From: Amphritea balenae
Lineage (GTDB): Bacteria; Pseudomonadota; Gammaproteobacteria; Pseudomonadales; Balneatricaceae
Reading direction: 5' to 3'
Length of the DNA stretch: 64,000 nt
Assembly: GCF_003858655.1 (NCBI RefSeq)
Contig: NZ_RQXV01000003.1
Coordinates: 310,001 to 374,000 of the forward strand
The notes below the pieces were generated by a model. The model was not told where the DNA came from and did no database searches. It saw only the letters and a program-made list of their open reading frames with translations. Shown one piece after another: positions 9,211 through 18,636 of the stretch; positions within the stretch are counted from its first letter, which is position 1; every line of letters starts with the position of its first letter. The position numbers were made by a program, and so were the translations under genes.

Positions 9211-9243
9211 AAAAGGTTTACATCAGCCAAGCTGATGTAAACC
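9211..9243 (-). terminator. Perfect hairpin terminator downstream of lrgAB
   Basis: Minus strand: 13-bp perfect stem (GGTTTACATCAGC and its complement) with a 3-base loop, then TTTT. It would end transcripts from lrgAB that have crossed the repeat element, before zapE. Confidence 0.75.
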
Positions 9244-9600
9244 CGAGCGCTTCGCTTGTCCGATGCTACTGCGTAGCGTCCGATCATTTCATTTGTCCGA
9301 GCGTTGCTACGCAACTTGTCCGATAGCGCACAAAAACACAAAACAATTACACCACAGAGGGCACAGAGGACACGGAGAAAAGATTAAAAATACAAAAAGC
9401 CATTAACGCTCCACTCCGTGCTCTCTGTGTTCTCCGTGGTAAACCGCCCTTATCTTTTCCGTTTCTACGTTACCCGCTCTTTCGGACGCGGCGTAGCCGC
9501 ATCGGACAAGTGAAACGTTCGGACTAGTGTAACGATCGGCTTTCTTATCGGACACGGCGCGTAGCGCCATTCGGACTTCGTTTTTTAGCGTGATTCGGAC
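9244..9600. repeat. Hairpin-array repeat element, copy 1 (complete)
   Basis: Fills the zapE-lrgB gap. Left arm (to about 9323): units with stems such as GCTAC-TGC-GTAGC and GTTGC-TAC-GCAAC, each followed by GTCCGA. Core: a 27-bp imperfect inverted repeat at 9351-9377 and 9414-9440 of ACCACAGAG character. Linker CTTATCTTTTCCG. Right arm (9481-9600): inverted units with TCGGAC, stems GCGGC-GTA-GCCGC and GGCGC-GTA-GCGCC. The right arm ends 2 bases from the lrgB stop codon. Confidence 0.9.
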
Positions 9601-9602
9601 CC

Positions 9603-10310
9603 TTAAAGCCCTAACAGAGGAATCAGTACCGGTAGCATAAACGCGGTAAACGCCCCCGTCATACCCATCGCCAGCCCACCAAAGGCACCGGCCATTAGCC
9701 CGTATTCAAAGGCGAAGGCTGTTCCCATACCGTGCGCAGCCACGCCTAGAGCAAACCCCTTAACCGCTTCATCTTTAATATGCAGAATACGGTAGATCGG
9801 TGGCGCCAGAATACAACCAATCGCCCCCGTTATAAGCACCAGCCCCGACGCTAACGATGGATAACCGCCAATTTTTTCAGCGATACCGATCGCTATAGGA
9901 GAAGTCACCGACTTCGGCGCCAGGGAAAGTAGCGTACCGATCTGAGCATCCATCAACTGAGCCACCAGCACAGCAGAAGCCGCCGCAGTCACCGCACCCG
10001 CCACACAGGCAACAAGTAGCGGTAGTAACATCTTCTTAACCCGTTCCAGATGATCAAATAACGGCACAGCCAGAGCCACTGTCGCAGGCCCTAGTAGGAA
10101 ATGAATAAACTGAGCCCCTTCAAAGTAGGTTTCATACTCAGTTCCGGTAAGCAATAGAAACACAATAATCAGCGAAAGGGACACCAAAACAGGATGTAAC
10201 AGCGGAGTACCACCAATACGCCGATTAAACCAGGACGTTACAATGAAAGTAGCAATAGTAACAATTAGCCACATGAGCGGTTTAGCCGCGAAAAAGGTCC
10301 AGAATTCCAC
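9603..10310 (-). CDS. lrgB: LrgB-family inner-membrane protein
   Basis: About 235 aa with several hydrophobic helices. LrgB/CidB motifs are seen in LLGPATVALAVPLF and APKSVTSPIAIGIAEKIGG, with VAAHGMGTAFAFE near the C-terminus. The family works with LrgA/CidA, as a holin/antiholin-like pair in Staphylococcus and as a metabolite exporter in plants. The GTG at 10310 is preferred as start: it lies 2 bases past the lrgA stop with GGAGAAGG well spaced. A longer frame from a GTG at 10325 would overlap lrgA. Confidence 0.87.
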   Translation of the reverse strand: MEFWTFFAAKPLMWLIVTIATFIVTSWFNRRIGGTPLLHPVLVSLSLIIVFLLLTGTEYETYFEGAQFIHFLLGPATVALAVPLFDHLERVKKMLLPLLVACVAGAVTAAASAVLVAQLMDAQIGTLLSLAPKSVTSPIAIGIAEKIGGYPSLASGLVLITGAIGCILAPPIYRILHIKDEAVKGFALGVAAHGMGTAFAFEYGLMAGAFGGLAMGMTGAFTAFMLPVLIPLLGL

Positions 10311-10311
10311 C

Positions 10312-10671
10312 CTAACCTTCTCCACTCATCTGATGCAGTTTTTTCGCAGAACGATTGAGAATTAAGCCGGTAATAACAATAGTCAGCGCCGTACTTACTA
10401 TCAACGCCACCAGAATAGCCAGCCAGTCGGCTTGCAGTAATTTGAAATGCACCATCAAACCGACACCAGCAGGAACAAACAGCAGAGCCAGATGCTTTAA
10501 CAAAGCCTCACTGGGAAGGCGCAGATAATCAGGCACCTCACCTTTCAGAATCAGACATCCTAATAACAGCACCATACCCACTACCGGTCCAGGTACAGGC
10601 ACTCCAACCGCCAGAACAAAGAGCTCACCGACGAACTGAAACAACAACAATACTAACAATCCGATCAACAT
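10312..10671 (-). CDS. lrgA: LrgA/CidA-family membrane protein
   Basis: 119 aa, about four membrane helices. The family signature is VPVPGPVVGMVLL and LFVPAGVGLMVHF. Probably one operon with lrgB. CidA and LrgA cannot be told apart with confidence from sequence alone. Confidence 0.85.
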   Translation of the reverse strand: MLIGLLVLLLFQFVGELFVLAVGVPVPGPVVGMVLLLGCLILKGEVPDYLRLPSEALLKHLALLFVPAGVGLMVHFKLLQADWLAILVALIVSTALTIVITGLILNRSAKKLHQMSGEG

Positions 10672-10689
10672 AGGTAACCATCCATTGAA

Positions 10690-11274
10690 TCAGGCAATCT
10701 CAACGATTGAAATGAACTCATATAGAGCAAACAAACCAAAACCGATAAACAGCACACCACTGGCTCGGTGCAACCACTGCAAGGATATATACCGCATCAA
10801 CGCCCGACCTGACAATACGCCAATAAGCGTAGTCGCCACCAGTGCCAGGGTCGCCCCAACCCATACCGCCACAGGCTCACGAGCACTCCCTAACCCCGCC
10901 ACAGCCAGCTGAGTCTTATCACCAAACTCGGCCATAAAGATCAATAAAAAAGACGACAAAACCAAACTCTTTAATGAGACTGAATTCGCCTCTTCATCGT
11001 CATCGTCGCTATTTAAAAAAGCTTGCACACCAAACCAGAGAAAAAGCACCGCAACTACCGCAAGCACAAACCAATGGGGAAGCCATGCAGCAGCCACAGC
11101 CCCCAAACTGACTGCTATCAGGTTAAGCAGAGCAAATGCCACTATGGCTCCCGCCAAAACAGGCAACGCACGATGCCTTGCAGCCAGCGTCATACACACC
11201 AGCTGGCTTTTATCACCAAACTCCGCAAGAAACACCAATAAGAACGCACCGGAGGCTATATCAACTAAACCCAT
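10690..11274 (-). CDS. TMEM165/GDT1 (UPF0016) family cation transporter
   Basis: 194 aa with two homologous halves, each opening with the family motif E-x-G-D-K-(S/T): AEFGDKSQLV near residue 18 and AEFGDKTQLA near residue 115. An acidic loop (SDDDDEE) joins them. Bacterial members, such as Vibrio MneA, export Mn2+; eukaryotic relatives handle Ca2+/Mn2+ and protons. It ends 18 bases before lrgA on the same strand, so may be cotranscribed. I looked for an Mn riboswitch (yybP-ykoY) in the 226 bases upstream and could not support one. Confidence 0.9.
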   Translation of the reverse strand: MGLVDIASGAFLLVFLAEFGDKSQLVCMTLAARHRALPVLAGAIVAFALLNLIAVSLGAVAAAWLPHWFVLAVVAVLFLWFGVQAFLNSDDDDEEANSVSLKSLVLSSFLLIFMAEFGDKTQLAVAGLGSAREPVAVWVGATLALVATTLIGVLSGRALMRYISLQWLHRASGVLFIGFGLFALYEFISIVEIA

Positions 11275-11442
11275 ACAATCTACCCATCAAAGCCCGATTA
11301 ATTCAGCTCGATAATGTGAAATAACCACCGATAGACTGTGTACCAGCGCACCCATCCCGATATCTCGCGACAAGAACTCATACCAAACAACACTATCGGG
11401 AAGTGCTCATCACACGCCACACACTACCTACTGACCAGACAC

Positions 11443-11470
11443 AAAAATGCCCGCATTTATGGCGGGCATT
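11443..11470 (-). terminator. Intrinsic terminator after mobA
   Basis: Minus strand AATGCCCGC / GCGGGCATT with a 7-base loop running into TTTTT. Ends the moaB-moeA-moaD-mobA unit. Confidence 0.85.
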
Positions 11471-11500
11471 ATACAGAGCTATCGGTAAAATTCAGGATAA

Positions 11501-12073
11501 TCACTCCCGATCAGTAAGCTCCTGCGGGGTGTTCAGGTTATACAACTGCTCAGACAGATCCGATATATCCACCAGCTGAAACGGGTGGGTTCTCATCCAA
11601 CGCTGCACAGCTCGCTGACCACCCTCAAGCCAACGCTCAAGATCGGAACTATGTTTAGCCGGAATAACCGAATGCAACGGGTGCCACTCATCACCTTCAG
11701 CAAGCACTGTAATATGGTCTGGCTTATCAGCGGCAGCGGCAAATAACCGGGCCAAAAGCTCATCGCTCAGCAAAGGTGTATCGCAAGGCAATACCAACAA
11801 CAATTCTGTCTCACATACACTCAACCCGGCCAGAATCCCCGCTAACGGCCCCTGAAAATCATCCAGTGGATCGACTACCGTTTTATCAGCTAACGTCTGA
11901 TAACGCGGCTCATTACGGTTGCAGCTGATAATCAGTGAATCGACATGGGGCCGGACCAGCTCTACAGTATGACCAATCATAGGACGATCACGAAACTCAA
12001 CCAGCCCCTTATCACGACCACCCATACGCTGCCCCTGACCACCCGCCAGGATCACTGCAGATAAATTATTCAA
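11501..12073 (-). CDS. mobA: MobA, molybdenum cofactor guanylyltransferase
   Basis: 190 aa. Transfers GMP from GTP to molybdopterin to make the MGD form of the cofactor. Nucleotide-binding signature LAGGQGQRMGGRDKGL at the N-terminus, then FQGPLAGI and the metal-binding LVLPCDTPLL. Last of four consecutive Mo-cofactor genes, 3 bases after moaD. Confidence 0.95.
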   Translation of the reverse strand: MNNLSAVILAGGQGQRMGGRDKGLVEFRDRPMIGHTVELVRPHVDSLIISCNRNEPRYQTLADKTVVDPLDDFQGPLAGILAGLSVCETELLLVLPCDTPLLSDELLARLFAAAADKPDHITVLAEGDEWHPLHSVIPAKHSSDLERWLEGGQRAVQRWMRTHPFQLVDISDLSEQLYNLNTPQELTDRE

Positions 12074-12076
12074 CGA

Positions 12077-12322
12077 TCAACCACCCGTAACAGGCGGAAA
12101 CAAAGCCAGTTCATCGCCATCATTGAGAATGGTTTCCATCGGAACCATCTCCTGATTAACAGAACAAAGCAGCTGTCCACTTAAAGCCTGCTGCCATTCA
12201 TCACCTTGCTCACGCAAAGTATCTACGAATGCCGCAACACTTGAACCCGCAACAAGCTCATGATTACTCTGAGCCAAACCCAGAGTCTCTCGCAAGGAGG
12301 CAAAATACAGCACATTAATCAT
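12077..12322 (-). CDS. moaD: MoaD, molybdopterin synthase small subunit
   Basis: 81 aa beta-grasp (ubiquitin-like) protein ending PPVTGG; the terminal Gly-Gly is thiocarboxylated and gives sulfur to precursor Z. ELALFPPVTGG is typical of the family. moaE, moaC and moaA are not in the window. Confidence 0.93.
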   Translation of the reverse strand: MINVLYFASLRETLGLAQSNHELVAGSSVAAFVDTLREQGDEWQQALSGQLLCSVNQEMVPMETILNDGDELALFPPVTGG

Positions 12323-12370
12323 CAGGACTCCTTTTCAATCAACTTCAACTAAGCGCTTCAGCTGATTGCA

Positions 12371-13615
12371 TTAATTAGTTACTTCACTAAAGGGTATAAA
12401 GGTCAGCTGATCACCTTCACGAACCTGAGCATTCTCAGGCACGACCAGATAACCGGCAGCAGTTACGGCAGAACTCAACACACCAGAACTCTGACTACGC
12501 CCCAATACGGCACAACCATCTTGCAACTCTACCCGTAGATACTCCTGACGCGCCGTGGTTTTAGTACGGCTAAAACCAGCCTCTACAGCAAAGCTGTTTG
12601 GCAAAAACTGGCCGTTACCTTGCATTTTCAACAGATAAGGACGGGCAAGCACCGTAAATGTCACCAACACTGAAGAGGGATTACCCGGCAGTCCCAAAAT
12701 CGGTGTGCCATTAACAAAACCAAATGCCATCGGCTTGCCCGGTTTAATTGCCATCTTCCACAGCGACAACTCACCCAGAGACTCAACGGCAGTCTTGACG
12801 TGATCCTCTTCACCAACAGAAACACCACCACTACTGATGATGCAATCTGCCTGTTCAGATGCACGCTTCAGTGCATCCTGAGTACCGACAAAGGTATCTT
12901 CGATAATACCAAGATCAACAATCTCACAACCCATGCCCTGTAACAGCCCCTGAATAGTAAACAGGTTTGAATTGTAAATCTGGCCCGGCTTAAGCGGGTT
13001 ACCCGGCATAACCAGCTCATCACCGGTAGTCACAATAGCAACTTTAAGTGGACGGTAAACTTTAACCATACCGACACCGACAGAAGCCAGCACACCCAGA
13101 TGAGCAGCCTGCAAGCGAGTACCGGCAGGCATAACAGTCTGGCCGGTTTTAACATCCTGCCCCTGCTCACGAATATTGTTACCAACACCCGGCTCAGAAT
13201 TAATCTGCACCCATGTATTACCTGCATCATCGCTTTCAGAGCAGGTATCTTCCTGCATCACAACCGCATCAGCACCATCCGGTATTTCAGAACCAGTAAA
13301 GATACGGGCAGCCGTTCCCGGCTCCAGAGCAGTTGGCGCGGTACCGGCAGGTATACGTTGTGATATAGCTAAACGACTAGAGTTCTTAAGATCTGAACAA
13401 CGCACGGCATAGCCATCCATCGCACTGTTATCCCGCGGCGGCACATCAACCCCGGATAGCTGATCTTCCGCCAATACACGACCTAAAGCAGCAGCCAGAG
13501 AAACCTCCTCGATTTCTGCCGTTACCGTTGCCTGATCAAGTAATTTTCCCAACGCCTCGCTGACCGGCATGAGGTTTTGGCCATGACGTGGTGCATCACA
13601 TCCACAGCCACTCAT
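12371..13615 (-). CDS. moeA: MoeA, molybdopterin molybdenumtransferase
   Basis: About 414 aa. Inserts molybdate into adenylated molybdopterin. Seen: VPPRDNSAMDGYAV, GTAARIFTGSEIPDGADAVV, TTGDELV and the MoaB/Mog-like block IISSGGVSVGEEDHV, then LPGNPSSVLVTF. The start at 13615 (MSGCGCDAP) overlaps the moaB stop by 4 bases (ATGA), better than a longer frame from 13630. The first residues include two cysteines and a histidine (CGCDAPRHG), an N-terminal extension not needed in E. coli MoeA. Confidence 0.93.
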   Translation of the reverse strand: MSGCGCDAPRHGQNLMPVSEALGKLLDQATVTAEIEEVSLAAALGRVLAEDQLSGVDVPPRDNSAMDGYAVRCSDLKNSSRLAISQRIPAGTAPTALEPGTAARIFTGSEIPDGADAVVMQEDTCSESDDAGNTWVQINSEPGVGNNIREQGQDVKTGQTVMPAGTRLQAAHLGVLASVGVGMVKVYRPLKVAIVTTGDELVMPGNPLKPGQIYNSNLFTIQGLLQGMGCEIVDLGIIEDTFVGTQDALKRASEQADCIISSGGVSVGEEDHVKTAVESLGELSLWKMAIKPGKPMAFGFVNGTPILGLPGNPSSVLVTFTVLARPYLLKMQGNGQFLPNSFAVEAGFSRTKTTARQEYLRVELQDGCAVLGRSQSSGVLSSAVTAAGYLVVPENAQVREGDQLTFIPFSEVTN

Positions 13616-14166
13616 CCCCGTGTACCACAAGCTGTTTCAACCGGTTTGGTTGTCATCACCATCTCAACAAAGTTACAAGGACGATGGCGCGCATCCAGCT
13701 GTTCGCGAATAATACCGTTCCAGGCGGTTTTACAAGCACCGGTTGAACCCGGCATACAGAAAATAGCGGTACGGTTAGCGACTCCACCGAAGGCACGAGA
13801 CTGAACCGTAGACGTGCCAATCTCCTGATAAGAGATATGACGGAACAACTCACCATAACCCTCAATCGCTTTATCAAACAGAGGTGTTAGCGCTTCAGGG
13901 GTATTATCACGTAAAGTAAAACCAGTACCGCCAGTCACCAGTATCGCCTGAACCTTATCATCAGCGATCCACTGCGAAACCACGGCACGTAGCTGGTAAA
14001 CATCATCTTTACTGATAGTACGGTCAGCCAGATGATGACCCGCCTCAGTTAAACCTGCGACCAGCGCATCACCTGAAGTATCATTTTCAGGGGTACGGGT
14101 ATCAGAAACAGTCAGCACTGCGATCTGCAACGGCTGAAAAGGTACATCTTTTTTGGCGTGGCCCAT
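13612..14166 (-). CDS. moaB: MoaB/Mog-family molybdopterin adenylyltransferase
   Basis: About 184 aa. Seen: IAVLTVSDTRTPENDTSG, ILVTGGTGFTLRDNTPEAL and IFCMPGSTGACKTAW, the standard MoaB blocks. The family binds molybdopterin and adenylates it or assists that step. The ATG at 14166 (MGHAKKDV) has GGGA upstream; an earlier in-frame TTG at 14190 is less likely. First gene of the Mo-cofactor unit, divergent from the EPS operon. Confidence 0.92.
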   Translation of the reverse strand: MGHAKKDVPFQPLQIAVLTVSDTRTPENDTSGDALVAGLTEAGHHLADRTISKDDVYQLRAVVSQWIADDKVQAILVTGGTGFTLRDNTPEALTPLFDKAIEGYGELFRHISYQEIGTSTVQSRAFGGVANRTAIFCMPGSTGACKTAWNGIIREQLDARHRPCNFVEMVMTTKPVETACGTRG

Positions 14167-14262
14167 GACTATTTTTCCCAGATAAAGCAATTGTTAGCGA
14201 CAGGATGCTCATATAGCTAAGATAGAAGCACCGAGCGTGACTATCATATCAATACCGATGCA

Positions 14263-14287
14263 TGTCAATGACGGTCGTCATGTGACA
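14263..14287. promoter_or_regulatory. Imperfect palindrome between moaB and the EPS operon
   Basis: TGTCA-ATGACG-GT-CGTCAT-G-TGACA: an inverted repeat with one bulged base, about 97 bases upstream of moaB and 229 upstream of the EPS operon. Shape and position fit an operator for a dimeric regulator; nothing in the window names the regulator. The rest of this 350-base divergent region is AT-rich toward the EPS side, without a promoter I would commit to. Confidence 0.4.
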
Positions 14288-14515
14288 ATAATACAGGCGA
14301 TCAACAAAGGGCTGAATACCTCATAAGACGTACCCATCAACCAGCCACCAATGTAGCACGTCAGTTACCACCTACAGCAAACTAACATAAACCCACTCAA
14401 GCTATTGCTAGCTAGAAATTTATGTTAATGTTCGAATATTAAGTTATTTGATAAATGGTCCGATGGAATAGCGATGTAATCGTTCAGGATTTATATTATT
14501 TAAGGAATGAAAAAC

Positions 14516-15709
14516 ATGAATCAAGTCATTACAGGACTCGCGGTCTCCACTTGCTTGGTAGCACAATCATTACTTGCAGCCATCGAACCGGCATCCATGC
14601 CGCTAGGTCCCGTTGCATTCACCCCCACCATCAATATTCAAACTGGCTATGACGATAACATCCTTAATGCCAGCAACAATGAAATTGACAGCATCAAAAC
14701 TATTATCACACCTAACTTTCAAATTGTTGCTGAAGATGGTTTAAACGCATACAGATTACAATACGCCTTAAGCAAAGGTATATTTCACAGTAGCTCAGAT
14801 GATAACTATCTGGACCATAAACTATCCTTTGATGCTCATTTAGAATTTAATGCCAGAAACGCATTGGATGTAAACGCCTCAATATCTAAGAATCACGATG
14901 ACCGAGGCACTGGTATAACAGAAACAGGTTCCATCGGTGCAGGGACCATTGCCCCACTTGAATACAATATAAAATCAATAGCCTCTACTTATACATACGG
15001 TAGCGACAGCGCTACAGGTCGTTTGGTCTTATCCGGCAAATATGATGATAAAGAGTACCAGAACTTTCGCACCATCACGCAACAGCGTGATAACACATTA
15101 ACAACACTTAGTGCTGTTTTCTATTACCGCATACAACCTAAAACTTCTATGGTTTTCGAGATACGAAACCAGAATGTTGACTACACTACCGATACAGCGA
15201 TTAGCCTCGACAGTAGTACACAAAGATATTATGTCGGTGCAACCTGGGAAGGTACTGCTAAAACCACAGGCACAATAAAGCTGGGCCATGTAAATAAAGA
15301 TTTTGATTCCGACGCCAGGTCTGACTTTTCCGGTAAAAGCTGGGAAGCTGATATAAAGTGGGAACCTCGCACTTATTCAACATTCAATCTGAAAACGAGT
15401 CAGTCTGAAAAAGAATCATCTGGCACCGGCGATCTCATTGATTCGAAAACTGCTCGAATAAACTGGACACACGACTGGAATGATCAGTTACAAACAATAG
15501 CTGGGCTAGGCTATACCCGCGATAATTACAGAGGCGATACCGCCGGTCGAAAAGACAATACAAAAGATGCAAGAGTTCAGTTTAACTACGACCTACGTCG
15601 CTGGCTCAGTTTTGGTCTCAGCTACTCTCTGCAAGATACCGACTCCAACATTGCAGGCATTCCCTTTGATCGAAACATAGTCCTGCTTTCAGTTACCGGT
15701 TCCCTTTAA
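14516..15709 (+). CDS. Outer-membrane beta-barrel protein of the EPS locus (BBP2-like)
   Basis: About 397 aa with a signal peptide cleaved near SLLAAIEPA. The rest alternates polar and hydrophobic residues as amphipathic strands (INIQTGYDDNILNAS, STYTYGSDSATGRLVLSG, FNYDLRRWLSFGLSYSL) and resembles the putative beta-barrel porin 2 family, common at the head of Wzx/Wzy EPS loci. It may form or assist the export channel, since the Wza-like protein that follows is too short to span the outer membrane. ATG at 14516 is preferred: AAGGA lies 9 bases upstream, whereas it touches the ATG at 14507. Confidence 0.8.
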   Translation: MNQVITGLAVSTCLVAQSLLAAIEPASMPLGPVAFTPTINIQTGYDDNILNASNNEIDSIKTIITPNFQIVAEDGLNAYRLQYALSKGIFHSSSDDNYLDHKLSFDAHLEFNARNALDVNASISKNHDDRGTGITETGSIGAGTIAPLEYNIKSIASTYTYGSDSATGRLVLSGKYDDKEYQNFRTITQQRDNTLTTLSAVFYYRIQPKTSMVFEIRNQNVDYTTDTAISLDSSTQRYYVGATWEGTAKTTGTIKLGHVNKDFDSDARSDFSGKSWEADIKWEPRTYSTFNLKTSQSEKESSGTGDLIDSKTARINWTHDWNDQLQTIAGLGYTRDNYRGDTAGRKDNTKDARVQFNYDLRRWLSFGLSYSLQDTDSNIAGIPFDRNIVLLSVTGSL

Positions 15710-15740
15710 AAAATATTTTTTGTAGCTTTAAGAGAAACAG

Positions 15741-16301
15741 ATGCAACCTTTAATTTCACTGATAAATACTTCAGCCCGAATAATTGCGACAGCCCTGCTG
15801 ACAACAGTACTCTGCTCAACTGCTTTTGCTGCAGAAACACAGTTTTCAGATTACCAGCTTGGTTCGGGAGATATGATTAAGATCACTGTTTTTGGTGAAG
15901 AACAACTTAGTATCGAGACTCGTTTAAGCGATGCTGGAACAATTTCATACCCATTTCTGGGCGAACTGGAAGTATTAAACCTGACCACTAGTCTACTTAG
16001 CCAAAAAATTACACGAGGCCTTGCCGACGGCTACCTTATAGACCCTAACGTAAACGTTACCGTTTTAGTCTACCGCGAATTTTTTATAAACGGGGAAGTT
16101 AAAAAACCAGGTAGCTATCCATTCCAGCCAGGATTAACCCTACAAAAAGCGGTCGCTATTGCCGGCGGCTTTACTGAACGGGCGTCTAAATCAAAAATGT
16201 ATGTACTACATGATGACAGCACAGAGAAACCATCAAGGGTGAAACTAGGTGAGCAGATACTGCCTGGTGACATTATTACTATTGAACAGAGCTTTTTTTA
16301 G
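15741..16301 (+). CDS. Wza/GumB-like polysaccharide export protein
   Basis: 186 aa. Signal peptide to about residue 30 (CSTAFAAE), then the Poly_export domain (YQLGSGDMIKITVFGEEQL) and one SLBB domain (FFINGEVKKPGSYPFQ). It has no lipobox and lacks the C-terminal amphipathic helix with which E. coli Wza crosses the outer membrane, so it resembles the short type, which needs a separate barrel such as the preceding gene product. Confidence 0.88.
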   Translation: MQPLISLINTSARIIATALLTTVLCSTAFAAETQFSDYQLGSGDMIKITVFGEEQLSIETRLSDAGTISYPFLGELEVLNLTTSLLSQKITRGLADGYLIDPNVNVTVLVYREFFINGEVKKPGSYPFQPGLTLQKAVAIAGGFTERASKSKMYVLHDDSTEKPSRVKLGEQILPGDIITIEQSFF

Positions 16302-16413
16302 ACCACTGTGAGTAGCGACTCAGGCTTCATTTTTAGCTCGAAAAATCACGTCCTTCTCGCAATTTGATTTCATAAAATCACCACCGGCCATCTGGCAGCA
16401 GAGATAATTTGGT

Positions 16414-18636
16414 ATGGATACTACAGATAAATTTAACCAGCAAACACCAGAAGAGGTTATTGACCTTCGACAGTACTGGATGACCATTAACCGTAACAAA
16501 TGGAGCATCCTCAGTTTTGCTGTAATTATCTCTATACTGACGACGCTAGTCGTCTTTTCCATGCAGCCTTTGTATCGAGCTACAGCGACACTATTGATTG
16601 AGTCACAACAGGCCAATGTTGTATCGATCGAAGAAGTTTATGGTCTTGACTCTAGCAATAATGAATATTTTTTGACTCAATTCGAAATACTGAAATCCCG
16701 GCAATTAGCTGAGAAAGTCATCCTTAAACTGAATTTACTTGATCACCCTGAGTTCAACCCTGAGCCATCTGCACTATCTTTCAATTGGCGCGATCTGATA
16801 CCCGTAGAGCTACCTCAACAAACGGTCTCAAAAGAGGAGTTCGCTCAGAGCAAATTCCAATCGGTCACGACTGACTTTCTTGGCAGGCTGACTATTTCAC
16901 CCATTCGAAAAACCCAGCTGGTAAATATTACATTTGAAGCCCACGACCGACTGCTGGCAGCAAAAATAGCCAATGCTGTTGGCGATGCCTATATCGAGAA
17001 CAACCTTGAAGCACGCTTACAGCTGACCTACAAAGCATCAGAATGGTTAATGGAACGCCTGACAGGTTTACGTGAGCAGGTTAATTCATCTGAAGAGAAA
17101 CTCCAGCAGTATCGCAACGCAGAACAAATAATCGGCAGTGATGGTGGAGCAACAATCGCTAACAATGAACTCTCTCTGATATCAACCCGATTAGTGGATG
17201 CTCGCAGAACCCGCCTGGAAGCAGAAAGCCTGTATCGGCAAGTTAAGTCCGTAGCCTCTCCCAGTCCTGAGGCATTCGAACACATCCCTCTTATTCTTAA
17301 TCACCCACTAGTACGTGATCTTAAGCGGGCTGAATTGGAGACAGCCCTGAAAAAAGCGGATCTGGCAAAACGCTATGGCGCCAAGCACCCTCAAATGAAG
17401 GCCGTTGAATCTGAGCTAAATGACGTAAGAGCTGCACTCTACAGCCAAATTAAGAAAATAATCAACAGCGTAGAAAACGATTATCGCATCGCACTGGCGA
17501 ACGAGCGCTCACTTAAAAACGATCAGACAAATGCAAAACAAAATCTGCAATCGATCAATAACAAGGAACATAAACTTCAATCACTAAAAAAAGAGGCAGA
17601 ATCCAATCGTCAGCTCTATGATACTTTCTTTACCCGCCTGAAAGAGACCAACGCAACAGGGGACTTACAGACGGCGAATGCCCGTATCAGCGACCCTGCT
17701 ATTGCCCCTCCATTCCCAGCAAAACCTAAAAAGAAACTAATAGTTGTACTGGCTTTTGTTGCCAGCATTATGTTCGGCATAGTTCTCGCGTTTCTAATGG
17801 AAGCGCTAAATAACACAGTCAAAAGCGCTAACGACGTTGAGTCTAAGCTGCATTCTACAATGCTTGGGCTATTGCCATTGCTAGATAAAGACAAAAGCCT
17901 GGTAAACCCAAGCTACTCAACCTACATTACCGACCCGCAATCCCCCTATTCTGAATCTGTCAGAACCATAAGAACCGGGGTAGTACTCTCAGCACTGGAC
18001 AGCCCTCATAAAACACTCTGCTGTACCTCTTCAATACCCGGTGAAGGCAAAACATCGGTCGCCATTAATCTGGCAACCTCACTTGGGCAGATGGAAAAAG
18101 TCCTGTTAATAGATGCAGATATGCGCAAACCTTCAATAGCCAAAGCCTTTGAGCTATCAAACAAACAGCCAGGCCTTTCAAACCTGGTAGCCGGCACGTC
18201 AAAACTTGAAGAATGCATCCATCGTGCAGACGCTAACAACATCGACCTTATGACCGCCGGAATTATCCCACCTAATCCATTAGACTTACTGGCATCTAAG
18301 CGTTTCGCAAAGGCTCTTGAAATTCTTGAAACCAAGTATGACCGAATTATTATAGATACAGCACCGACCCAGGCTGTTAGTGACGCGCTGGTTCTGGCAC
18401 CGCATGTCGGCGCGATGATCTACGTGGTCAAAGCCGACTCAACTAATTATCAGCAGGCGAAAAGCGGACTTAAACGCCTCAGAGACGTAAACGCCCCCGT
18501 CATAGGCGTCGTTCTGAACCAGCTGGATATTAAGAAGGCCTCTAAGTACTACGGTAATGAATACCAGGGCTATTACGATTCGTATGGCTACTCAGATTCA
18601 GATAACCTGACAAGTGAAGCTAAAAGTCCTGCCTGA
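16414..18636 (+). CDS. Wzc/GumC-like chain-length determinant and BY-kinase
   Basis: 740 aa. Wzz domain with a first membrane helix near residues 32-55, a long periplasmic coiled coil (about 200-400), a second helix near 445-465, then a cytoplasmic tyrosine kinase domain: Walker A SIPGEGKTS, Walker A' VLLIDADMRKP, and Walker B-like RIIIDTAP. The tail carries a tyrosine cluster (KYYGNEYQGYYDSYGY) for autophosphorylation. Controls polymer length with the Wza-like protein and the phosphatase that follows; its stop overlaps the next ATG (TGATG). Confidence 0.93.
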   Translation: MDTTDKFNQQTPEEVIDLRQYWMTINRNKWSILSFAVIISILTTLVVFSMQPLYRATATLLIESQQANVVSIEEVYGLDSSNNEYFLTQFEILKSRQLAEKVILKLNLLDHPEFNPEPSALSFNWRDLIPVELPQQTVSKEEFAQSKFQSVTTDFLGRLTISPIRKTQLVNITFEAHDRLLAAKIANAVGDAYIENNLEARLQLTYKASEWLMERLTGLREQVNSSEEKLQQYRNAEQIIGSDGGATIANNELSLISTRLVDARRTRLEAESLYRQVKSVASPSPEAFEHIPLILNHPLVRDLKRAELETALKKADLAKRYGAKHPQMKAVESELNDVRAALYSQIKKIINSVENDYRIALANERSLKNDQTNAKQNLQSINNKEHKLQSLKKEAESNRQLYDTFFTRLKETNATGDLQTANARISDPAIAPPFPAKPKKKLIVVLAFVASIMFGIVLAFLMEALNNTVKSANDVESKLHSTMLGLLPLLDKDKSLVNPSYSTYITDPQSPYSESVRTIRTGVVLSALDSPHKTLCCTSSIPGEGKTSVAINLATSLGQMEKVLLIDADMRKPSIAKAFELSNKQPGLSNLVAGTSKLEECIHRADANNIDLMTAGIIPPNPLDLLASKRFAKALEILETKYDRIIIDTAPTQAVSDALVLAPHVGAMIYVVKADSTNYQQAKSGLKRLRDVNAPVIGVVLNQLDIKKASKYYGNEYQGYYDSYGYSDSDNLTSEAKSPA

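Noticed and set aside
11275-11442. Possible yybP-ykoY manganese riboswitch upstream of the TMEM165/GDT1 gene
   Set aside because: The family often has one, but I could not find its conserved core here, only an unrelated CCCGATA/TATCGGG pairing.
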